DNA of 64,000 nucleotides from the NCBI GenBank assembly GCA_963807355.1, contig CAWEBX010000029.1, positions 186,001-250,000 of the forward strand. Direction: 5' to 3'. Position numbers and translations under genes: made by a program. Every line of letters starts with the position of its first letter. Positions within the stretch are counted from its first letter, which is position 1. Shown piece after piece: positions 56,788 to 64,000 of the stretch. The DNA is from Nitrobacter sp963807355 (GTDB lineage: Bacteria; Pseudomonadota; Alphaproteobacteria; Rhizobiales; Xanthobacteraceae). Under the pieces are notes generated by a model. The model did no database searches, was not told where the DNA came from, and worked only from the letters and a program-made list of their open reading frames with translations.

Positions 56788-56912
56788 CGTCGGTGATGTG
56801 CGTTAAGTCCGAGTGAACAGCAGGACCATCGCTCCGGCGATCAGCAAAGGCTATAACGAACGTAGATACACGTGCAGACGATGATGACGTATGGTTGGTC
56901 CGGAACAGCGCC

Positions 56913-57677
56913 ATGAGCATACTGAGGGTTACGCTTCTCGTTTTTGTGGCATGGACCACTTCTGCATGGGCTAGCGACTGTCCGCGCCAGGGAACGCTCG
57001 GTACTTCGCGTATTCTCGAGGTCGATGCAGCCAAGTATCCCCGTGTCGGCCTCAAGAGCTTTCCTCAAACGCTTCCGCTCGACGACAAGGAAGTGGTCCT
57101 CACCTTCGACGACGGGCCGGCTGCGACAACACCGCGGATTCTGGCTGCGCTCGCTCGCGAATGCGTCCGCGCGACCTTTTTCCAGGTCGGCAGGAGTTCG
57201 CAGGCGTTGCCAGGCCTCGTCAAAAATGCCGCAACGGATGGCCATACGCTGGGACACCACAGCTGGTCGCATCCCCATCTCAATGCGATGACTTTTGCAG
57301 CCGCCAGGGACAACATTGACCGTGGGATATCCGCTGACGAAGCCGCCCTCAACGGCAAGGCGACGAGTGTCCCCGACACGCGGTTTTTCCGCTTTCCGTA
57401 CTTCGAATCCACGCCGGAACTGCTCGAAATGCTGCAAGCCAGGGGGATCGTTGTGTTCGGCGCCGACTTCTGGGCCAGCGATTGGCGACCGATGACTCCG
57501 AAGGATGAATTGAAGCTGATTACCAGCCGGCTGACGGCCGCGCGGAAAGGCATCATCCTGTTTCACGATACCCGCGCGCAAACCGCTGCCATGCTGCCAG
57601 ATTTTCTGAAATACATGCGCGTCAATGGCTACCGCGTGGTGCATGTTGTTCCGAAGCCGAAAGGCCCAAAAACGTGA
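56913..57677 (+). CDS. Polysaccharide deacetylase (NodB-like, CE4), first of a tandem pair
   Basis: A secreted 254-residue protein (signal LRVTLLVFVAWTTSAWAS). The CE4 motifs are TFDDGP at 64-69 (catalytic and metal Asp), GHHSWSH with the zinc histidines at 116 and 120, RFPYF, ADFWASDWR and IILFHDTRAQT. It would deacetylate an envelope polysaccharide or oligosaccharide in the periplasm. The start at ATG 56913 gives a clean signal; a TTG at 56895 is possible. The next gene is a paralogue on the same strand. Confidence 0.9.
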   Translation: MSILRVTLLVFVAWTTSAWASDCPRQGTLGTSRILEVDAAKYPRVGLKSFPQTLPLDDKEVVLTFDDGPAATTPRILAALARECVRATFFQVGRSSQALPGLVKNAATDGHTLGHHSWSHPHLNAMTFAAARDNIDRGISADEAALNGKATSVPDTRFFRFPYFESTPELLEMLQARGIVVFGADFWASDWRPMTPKDELKLITSRLTAARKGIILFHDTRAQTAAMLPDFLKYMRVNGYRVVHVVPKPKGPKT

Positions 57678-57871
57678 ACGCCGACGGCTGCTTGAAGACC
57701 CGCTAGATCACCGACCCCAAGCCGCAGCAGGCTCCGAGCGCATTGGTATGATTATTGACGCGAGCGTGATCCATTCCCGCCAAATGGTCCGTTCCACCGG
57801 CTGATGAGTTAAGGTCGCGTTCATCGGCGGCCCGTAGTTTCGGCCGGAATAGATGCGCGAAGGTGTTCTCG

Positions 57872-59161
57872 ATGGTACGGATATTAAAAGGACGGCGGCA
57901 GAGGCCCCAGTGGATTCTTTGGCTCGGTTTGCTCGCCGCCACCCTCGACCTCACGGCATTTCCGGCTATAGCCGGCGATTGTCCTGGCAATTCCAATGCC
58001 CTCGGAACTTTTCGGACCCTAGTGGTGGACCCCCGGGAGCATCCCCGTGTCGGCACCATGCAGTATCAGGAAACGTTGCCGCTTCGCGATCACGAGGTGG
58101 TGCTGACCTTCGATGACGGCCCATTGCCGCCCCACAGCCTCCAGGTTCTCGATATCCTCGCGCGTGAGTGCGTGAAGGCGACCTTCTTCACAGTCGGGCA
58201 GATGGCGCGCAACTACCCGCAGTATCTCCGCAGAGTGCTTGCGGCTGGACATTCCATCGGCACCCATTCGCAGAATCACCTGCTCAGCATGCATCGGATG
58301 CCTATCGAGCGGGCCCGGCAAGAAATTGACGACGGAATCGCTTCCGCTGCAGCCGCACTGAGCGATCCTGCGGCTGTGGCGCCATTCATGCGCATTCCCG
58401 GTCTGATGCGGGCGAAGGGTGTCGAGGATTACCTGGCTTCGAATGGCATTCAGCTCTGGAGTGCCGATTTTCCGGCGGACGACTGGCGACACATCTCTGC
58501 CGAGCGCGTCTATCAACTCGCAATCAGCCGGATCGAAGCCAAGCGTAAAGGCATTCTGCTATTGCACGATATCCAGGCGCGGACGGTAGCTGCGCTGCCC
58601 AGAATCCTCCGAACGCTGAAGGAGCGAGGCTACCGCATTGTTCACGTGGTGCCGGCCACGCCGAACCAACTGAAGACGACCACGGAGCCGCAAGATTGGC
58701 GGATGCGTCCTGCGCCGGTAACCGTCGCGATCGCGCATCGGCAAGAAGCTCCGGCTTTCAGCTTTGCCAACGTCGGCACACTCCCCGCTTCGGCGATCTG
58801 GGACTCGCACCTAAACCAAAAACAGCTTGTTCTTTTGCCAGAGGTTTTCGACCGGTCGCAGCGTTTCGTTCGCGGAGCTGGACCGCTGTTGCAGGAAAGG
58901 GCCTTCTGGCCGCGCAAACTGACGGTCGCCACTGACAACGCCACCGACAGACTTTTCGTCCCTGGACAGAATTTTTTCGCGCTTCAGGAAAAATCCGCAG
59001 TGCCGCTCCGGACGGCTGTTCCTCTACCCACGCAAGCCCGACCAGTGGTCGGGACGGGTCGTCCTATCGAGGACAATGTGCAATCGATTTCGATCGATGT
59101 AAGCGCTGCGAAGCGCGCCATTCCGGGAAGCCAGCCGGCGTTGCGATCCGCTTTATACTAG
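57872..59161 (+). CDS. Polysaccharide deacetylase (NodB-like, CE4), second of a tandem pair, with long C-terminal extension
   Basis: A 429-residue secreted paralogue of the preceding gene. TFDDGP is at 79-84, GTHSQNH gives zinc histidines 132 and 136, followed by FMRIPGLMRAKG, ADFPADDWR and ILLLHDIQART. After the catalytic domain (to about residue 265) is an extension of ~160 residues rich in Pro/Ala/Arg with no motif I recognise. The two genes share residues around each motif and probably arose by duplication. A GTG at 57863 is an alternative start. Confidence 0.9.
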   Translation: MVRILKGRRQRPQWILWLGLLAATLDLTAFPAIAGDCPGNSNALGTFRTLVVDPREHPRVGTMQYQETLPLRDHEVVLTFDDGPLPPHSLQVLDILARECVKATFFTVGQMARNYPQYLRRVLAAGHSIGTHSQNHLLSMHRMPIERARQEIDDGIASAAAALSDPAAVAPFMRIPGLMRAKGVEDYLASNGIQLWSADFPADDWRHISAERVYQLAISRIEAKRKGILLLHDIQARTVAALPRILRTLKERGYRIVHVVPATPNQLKTTTEPQDWRMRPAPVTVAIAHRQEAPAFSFANVGTLPASAIWDSHLNQKQLVLLPEVFDRSQRFVRGAGPLLQERAFWPRKLTVATDNATDRLFVPGQNFFALQEKSAVPLRTAVPLPTQARPVVGTGRPIEDNVQSISIDVSAAKRAIPGSQPALRSALY

Positions 59162-59281
59162 GGCATCGTCCGGGTTTCGGGGGCATGCTCGGACCGCTCG
59201 TTTGTCCCATTTTAGAAAGCTCGGAACTTCAGACCGAGCTTGCGGTACCGGAAAACTTGAGCCGCCCATTAATCGCTTCCT

Positions 59282-59514
59282 TCAGCGTCCCTCGCGTCCA
59301 GCACGGAGTCGGACGATATCTTCGGCCTCCATCTGCGCCATATCGAGGAGGAAGCCGAGGGTATCCAGCCCATGACGCCGGGCAATTAGTCCAAGGTCGG
59401 CAACCGCAACCACAGATAGCGCGCGGCCTCGTCCGGTCCACCGTCGCCCGCGGTTTCGCCCAAGCGCGGCTCGTGATCACTAGATTTCTCGTTCCGGTTT
59501 GGTCGTCCCCTCAT
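59282..59514 (-). pseudogene. Small hypothetical protein gene, frame broken
   Basis: On the minus strand from ATG 59514 the first frame gives MRGRPNRNEKSSDHEPRLGE and TAGDGGPDEAARY, then the second frame, entered near 59412, gives VVAVADLGLIARRHGLDTLG and FLLDMAQMEAEDIVRLRAG before a stop at 59282. The second half resembles small rhizobial proteins with an 'ARRHGLDTLGYLLDMARLEAE' core. One missing base near TATCTGTGG explains the switch. Repaired length is about 77 residues. Function unknown. Confidence 0.5.
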
Positions 59515-59574
59515 CCCCCGAAAACTCCTCTCATCATGCCAGGTGGAAGCTGCATGCAGCGCCATTACCCTTCA

Positions 59575-59755
59575 CGATAAAAACAACTAAAGGTTTATAT
59601 TATAACAAAATACAATTTATAGGTGTAATCAAGCCGATAGGTTTTCACACAAGTCTATTTGACTTAAGGCCATGCTGCACCCATGTTCGCCCCGAAACAG
59701 CCGACGAGCCTCTCGCGAATCGGTTTGAAATTTATCAATAAGATATTGGAAGAAC
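59575..59755 (+). promoter_or_regulatory. AT-rich region before topA
   Basis: About 65 bases (59578-59640) are strikingly AT-rich for this GC-rich genome, with runs such as TTTATATTATAAC and ACAATTTATAGG. TTGACT at 59659-59664 could be a -35. TGGAAGA before 59756 is the topA ribosome binding site. AT-rich, supercoiling-sensitive promoters are typical for topA, which supports but does not prove the role. Confidence 0.4.
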
Positions 59756-62491
59756 ATGAATATCGTCATTGTTAAGTCGCCCGCAAAGGCGAAGACGATC
59801 AACAAATATCTGGGAGCTTCCTATGAGGTGTTAGCGTCTTTCGGCCACGTTCGGGACCTTCCAGCCAAAAATGGATCGGTTGATCCCGATGCCAATTTCC
59901 AGATGATCTGGGAAGTCGATCCGAAGGCAGCCGGTCAACTCAACGACATCGCCAAATCGCTCAAGGGGGCCGACAAGCTCATTCTCGCCACCGACCCTGA
60001 TCGTGAGGGCGAAGCGATCTCCTGGCATGTGCTCGAGGTGCTCAAGCAAAAGCGCGCGCTGAAGGACCAGAAGATCGAGCGCGTCGTCTTCAATGCCATC
60101 ACCAAGCAAGCCGTTACCGACGCCATGAAAAACCCGCGCCAGATCGACGGCGCGCTGGTGGATGCCTACATGGCGCGCCGTGCGCTCGACTATCTGGTCG
60201 GTTTCACCCTCTCCCCGGTGCTGTGGCGCAAGCTGCCCGGCGCGCGCTCGGCCGGCCGGGTGCAATCAGTCGCCTTGCGGCTGGTCTGCGACCGCGAGCT
60301 CGAGATCGAGAAATTCGTCCCGCGCGAATACTGGTCGTTAATAGCGACCCTGGCGACGCCGCGCGGCGATGCCTTCGAAGCCCGCCTCGTCGGTGCTGAC
60401 GGCAAGAAAATCCAGCGGCTCGACATCGGATCGGGCGCCGAGGCCGAAGATTTCAGGAAGGCGATCGAGGCCGCCAATTTCACCGTGTCGACCGTCGAGG
60501 CCAAGCCGGCGCGCCGCAATCCGCAGGCGCCCTTCACCACCTCGACTCTGCAGCAGGAGGCCAGCCGCAAGCTCGGCTTCGCGCCAGCGCATACGATGCG
60601 GATCGCGCAACGGCTCTATGAAGGCATCGACATCGGCGGCGAGACCACCGGCCTCATCACTTACATGCGAACCGACGGCGTACAGATCGACGGCTCGGCG
60701 ATCACGCAGGCGCGCAAGGTGATCGGCGAGGATTACGGCAACGCCTACGTTCCGGACGCACCGCGCCAGTATCAGACCAAGGCTAAGAACGCGCAGGAAG
60801 CCCATGAGGCGATCCGGCCAACCGACCTGTCGCGCCGTCCTGCGGACATGAAGCGTCGTCTCGATGCCGATCAGGCCCGGCTTTATGAGCTGATCTGGAT
60901 CCGGACCATCGCGAGCCAAATGGAATCAGCAGAGCTGGAGCGGACCACCGTCGATATTGCGGCTCAGGCCGGTGCGCGCACGCTGGAGTTGCGCGCCAGC
61001 GGCCAGGTCATCAAGTTCGATGGCTTCCTGGCACTTTATCAGGAAGGCCGCGACGATGAGGAAGACGAGGACGGCCGTCGCCTTCCCGCCATGAGCGAAG
61101 GCGAAGCGCTGAAACGCGAGAACCTCAGCGTCACCCAGCATTTCACGGAACCGCCGCCGCGCTTCTCGGAAGCCTCGCTGGTCAAGCGCATGGAGGAGCT
61201 CGGTATCGGCCGGCCTTCGACCTACGCATCGATCCTGCAGGTGCTCAAGGATCGCGGCTACGTGAAACTCGAGAAAAAACGGCTCTATGGTGAAGACAAG
61301 GGCCGCGTCGTCGTTGCATTTTTGGAGAACTTCTTCGCTCGCTATGTCGAGTACGACTTCACCGCCAATCTCGAAGAACAGCTCGATCGCATTTCGAACA
61401 ACGAAGTATCATGGCAGCAGGTCCTGAAGGATTTCTGGGATGACTTCATCGGCGTGGTCAATGAAATTAAGGATGTCCGCGTTTCCGAAGTGCTCGATGT
61501 GCTCGACAACATGCTCGGGCCGCACATCTATGCGCCGCGCGAGGATGGCGGCGATCCGCGCCAGTGCCCCACCTGCGGCACTGGAAAACTGAACCTCAAG
61601 GCCGGAAAGTTCGGCGCGTTTGTCGGCTGCTCCAACTATCCGGAGTGCCGCTATACCCGTCCCCTCGCCGCCGATGGCGACGCCGGCGGCGACCGCGTTC
61701 TCGGCAAGGATCCAGAGAGCGGTCTCGAGGTCGCGGTGAAGTCCGGCCGCTTCGGACCTTATATCCAGCTCGGCGAGGCCAGCGACTACGCCGACGGCGA
61801 GAAGCCGAAGCGCGCGGGAATCCCGAAAAATACGTCACCCGCCGACATGGAGCTGGACCTTGCAGTGAAGCTGCTTTCGCTTCCGCGTGAGATCGGCAAG
61901 CACCCGGAGACCGGCGCGCCGATCACGGCAGGCATCGGCCGCTTCGGTCCGTTTGTCCGGCATGAAAAGACCTATGCGAGCCTTGAAGCCGGCGACGAGG
62001 TGTTCGACATCGGTCTCAACCGCGCGGTGACGCTGATCGCCGAGAAAGTCGCCAAGGGGCCGAGTCGGCGCTTCGGCGCCGATCCCGGCAAGCCCCTCGG
62101 TGAGCACCCGACACTCGGCACTGTCGCGGTGAAGAGCGGACGTTATGGCGCCTATGTTACGGCAGGCGGCATCAACGCCACGATTCCAAACGACAAGACG
62201 CAGGACACCATTACGCTGCCGGAGGCCATCGCGTTGATCGACGAACGCGCCGCCAAGGGTGGCGGCAAACCGAAACGCGCGGCGAAGAAAGCCAAGCCCG
62301 CCGGCCCCAAAAAGAACGGCAAGGCCGGCGCTGTGGCAGAAAAGCCAGCCAAAAAGGCAACTTCGAAACAGGCTCCGGCGAAGCCGAAATCTGAGGCTGT
62401 GAGCAAAGCACGTGGTTCGATTGCTGCGGCCAAGCAGCCGCCCAACCCTGTGAATGCGGCCGCAAAAAAGAGCGCTGGCAAGAACGGCTGA
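59756..62491 (+). CDS. topA: DNA topoisomerase I
   Basis: Type IA topoisomerase that relaxes negative supercoils; 911 residues. The TOPRIM start MNIVIVKSPAKAKTINKYLG, the acidic DPDREGEAISWH, and the active-site tyrosine motif GLITYMRTDG are present. A zinc-finger domain follows (CPTCGTGKLNLKAGKFGAFVGCSNYPECRYTRPL, split here as C-x2-C and C-x5-C), then topo C-terminal repeats (GRFGPYIQLG; GRFGPFVRHEK; GRYGAYVTAGG) and a Lys/Ala-rich tail. It is followed by rnr after one base. Confidence 0.97.
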   Translation: MNIVIVKSPAKAKTINKYLGASYEVLASFGHVRDLPAKNGSVDPDANFQMIWEVDPKAAGQLNDIAKSLKGADKLILATDPDREGEAISWHVLEVLKQKRALKDQKIERVVFNAITKQAVTDAMKNPRQIDGALVDAYMARRALDYLVGFTLSPVLWRKLPGARSAGRVQSVALRLVCDRELEIEKFVPREYWSLIATLATPRGDAFEARLVGADGKKIQRLDIGSGAEAEDFRKAIEAANFTVSTVEAKPARRNPQAPFTTSTLQQEASRKLGFAPAHTMRIAQRLYEGIDIGGETTGLITYMRTDGVQIDGSAITQARKVIGEDYGNAYVPDAPRQYQTKAKNAQEAHEAIRPTDLSRRPADMKRRLDADQARLYELIWIRTIASQMESAELERTTVDIAAQAGARTLELRASGQVIKFDGFLALYQEGRDDEEDEDGRRLPAMSEGEALKRENLSVTQHFTEPPPRFSEASLVKRMEELGIGRPSTYASILQVLKDRGYVKLEKKRLYGEDKGRVVVAFLENFFARYVEYDFTANLEEQLDRISNNEVSWQQVLKDFWDDFIGVVNEIKDVRVSEVLDVLDNMLGPHIYAPREDGGDPRQCPTCGTGKLNLKAGKFGAFVGCSNYPECRYTRPLAADGDAGGDRVLGKDPESGLEVAVKSGRFGPYIQLGEASDYADGEKPKRAGIPKNTSPADMELDLAVKLLSLPREIGKHPETGAPITAGIGRFGPFVRHEKTYASLEAGDEVFDIGLNRAVTLIAEKVAKGPSRRFGADPGKPLGEHPTLGTVAVKSGRYGAYVTAGGINATIPNDKTQDTITLPEAIALIDERAAKGGGKPKRAAKKAKPAGPKKNGKAGAVAEKPAKKATSKQAPAKPKSEAVSKARGSIAAAKQPPNPVNAAAKKSAGKNG

Positions 62492-62492
62492 C

Positions 62493-64000
62493 GTGAGCAA
62501 ACCGCGCGCCAGGGATTTTCCGGACCGCGAGACCATCGTCGCCTTCATCCGTGCACACCCCGGCCGGGCGGGGACGCGCGAGATCGCCCACGAGTTCGGC
62601 TTGAAGAACGCCGATCGCGCCGAACTCAAGCAGATCCTGCGCGATCTCGCGGACGACGGCACGATCGTTAAACGGGGTCGTAAGCTGCGTCAGCCGGAAA
62701 CGCTGCCGCCGACGCTGATGGCAGATATTACGGGACGCGATAGTGACGGCGAACTGATCGCCACACCTACCGAATGGGACGAGGAAACGACGCCCGCACC
62801 GAAGATCCTCATCCACGTGCCGCGCCGCGCGAAACCCGGCACTGTGGCTGGCGTCGGCGACCGCGCGCTACTTCGCATCGAAGCGATGGAGCCCACCGAA
62901 CCCGCACGCTATCGTGCTCGCGTCATCAGGGTGATCGATAACACCCGTGCGCGTATACTTGGCGTCTATCGCGCCTTGCCCCAAGGCGGTGGACGCCTCG
63001 TGCCGGTCGACAAGAAGCAGGCCGGGCGCGAATTGAACATCGCGGAAGCCGACAGCGCCGGCGCGAAGGACGGCGATCTCGTTAGTGTCGAACTCGTGCG
63101 TACTCGCGGTTTCGGACTTGCTTCAGGCAAGGTGAAAGAGCGGCTTGGTTCGCTCGCGACCGAAAAGGCCGTCAGTCTGATCGCGATCCACGCTCATGAC
63201 ATCCCTCAAGCGTTCTCGCCGGCTGCGCTCCGCGAAGCAGACGCTGCGAAGCTCGTAACGCCACGAGGACGCGAAGACTGGCGCCAGCTACCGCTCGTCA
63301 CCATCGATCCGCCCGATGCGAAAGATCACGACGACGCGGTTCACGCCACGCTAGACGACGATCCAAACAACAAGGGCGGTGCCATCGTCACCGTCGCCAT
63401 TGCCGACGTTGCTTACTATGTGCGGGTTAAATCGGCGCTGGATCATGATGCGCTGAAGCGCGGGAATTCGGTCTATTTCCCCGATCGCGTGGTCCCGATG
63501 CTGCCGGAGCGCATTTCTAATGATCTTTGCTCCCTGATCCCGGGCAAAGAGCGCGGCGCGCTTGCCGTACGCATGGTGATCGGTCCCGACGGACGCAAAC
63601 GTTCGCACACCTTTCATCGCATCCTGATGCGCTCGGCGGCAAAGCTGAATTATGCGCAGGTGCAAGCCGCGATCGACGGCAACCCCGATGACATCACCAG
63701 CTCCCTGCACGAACCGATCCTGAAACCGCTCTACGCTGCCTATGCGCTGGTGAAGCGGGCGCGCGATGAGCGCGATCCGCTCGATCTTGAATTACCCGAG
63801 CGCAAGATTTTGCTGAAGAATGACGGAACGGTCGATCGTGTGATCGTACCGGATCGAACTCGAGGCGCATCGACTCATCGAGGAATTCATGATCCTTGCA
63901 AATGTCGCCGCAGCCGAGATACTGGAAAAGAAAGAACTGCCGCTGATTTATCGTGTTCATGACGAACCGACGGTGGAGAAAGTTCACAACCTTCGTGAAT
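62493..64000 (+). CDS. rnr: Ribonuclease R, 3' end beyond the window, frame broken near 63858
   Basis: 3'-5' exoribonuclease that degrades structured RNA. The start is GTG 62493 (VSKPRARDFPDRETIVAFIR), one base after the topA stop. The winged-helix N domain (REIAHEFGLKNADRAELKQILRDLADDG), the cold-shock region and the RNB domain (TIDPPDAKDHDDAVHAT with catalytic aspartates) follow. Near 63856-63861 GAACTC has one A too many: the raw frame stops after 502 residues from its earliest start, while the repaired one reads VIVPDRLEAHRLIEEFMILA and onwards to the window edge. The S1 domain lies outside. Confidence 0.93.

Overview
The window looks like core chromosome of an alphaproteobacterium of the Bradyrhizobium / Rhodopseudomonas / Nitrobacter group. 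Evidence: classic alphaproteobacterial gene orders (cysteine desulfurase-sufBCDS, pepA-holC, lptF-lptG-lptD-surA-pdxA-ksgA, fabD-fabG-acpP-fabF-mltG-yicC-gmk, rpsF-rpsR-DUF2232-rplI, topA-rnr), GC-rich coding sequence, protein families typical of that group (DUF1489, DUF2232, AsmA-like giant protein, SPOR-type carboxypeptidase), and interspersed palindromic repeats of the kind common in that family. The species cannot be fixed from the sequence alone.

Layout. 1-5801 (minus strand): Fe-S cluster assembly operon: cysteine desulfurase, sufB, sufC, sufD, sufS (sufS runs off the left edge). An iron-control-like palindrome lies before sufB and a REP-like element between sufB and sufC. 5999-13912: alpha/beta hydrolase, anmK and tyrS back to back over a duplicated TATAAT, a 1210-residue AsmA-like protein, a peroxiredoxin. 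14012-17752: M23 peptidase, a NepR-like mini-gene, an ABC-F ATPase. 17886-20516: lipoprotein, holC, pepA. 20873-28654: LPS export genes lptF, lptG, lptD, then surA-like chaperone, pdxA, ksgA. 28912-36689: secreted hypothetical protein, then (minus) the fatty acid synthesis cluster and mltG, yicC, gmk. 37060-42720: ribosomal protein genes rpsF, rpsR, rplI with a membrane protein, then clpA and clpS. 43193-56764: accessory-leaning mix (TadG-like vWA protein, phasin with a clear operator, D,D-carboxypeptidase, DnaJ-like protein, vWA protein, panC, small conserved proteins, GST, TonB-like protein, ElyC-like protein, aldo/keto reductase, XRE regulator with a 19-bp palindrome over its ribosome binding site). 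56913-64000: two tandem polysaccharide deacetylases, a small broken gene, topA and rnr (runs off the right edge).

The most unusual property is a set of eight reading-frame breaks in otherwise well conserved genes (sufB, M23 peptidase, lptD, pdxA, a secreted hypothetical, aldo/keto reductase, a small gene, rnr). In four of them the simplest repair restores a GANTC site, the CcrM methylation motif of alphaproteobacteria; the present sequence reads GAGTTC, GAACTC or GATTTC there. Several affected genes are normally essential or important, so I think most are systematic consensus errors at methylated sites rather than true pseudogenes, but raw reads are needed to decide. No tRNA, rRNA, CRISPR array, prophage or intact insertion sequence was recognised. 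I did not find a convincing undescribed multi-gene system.
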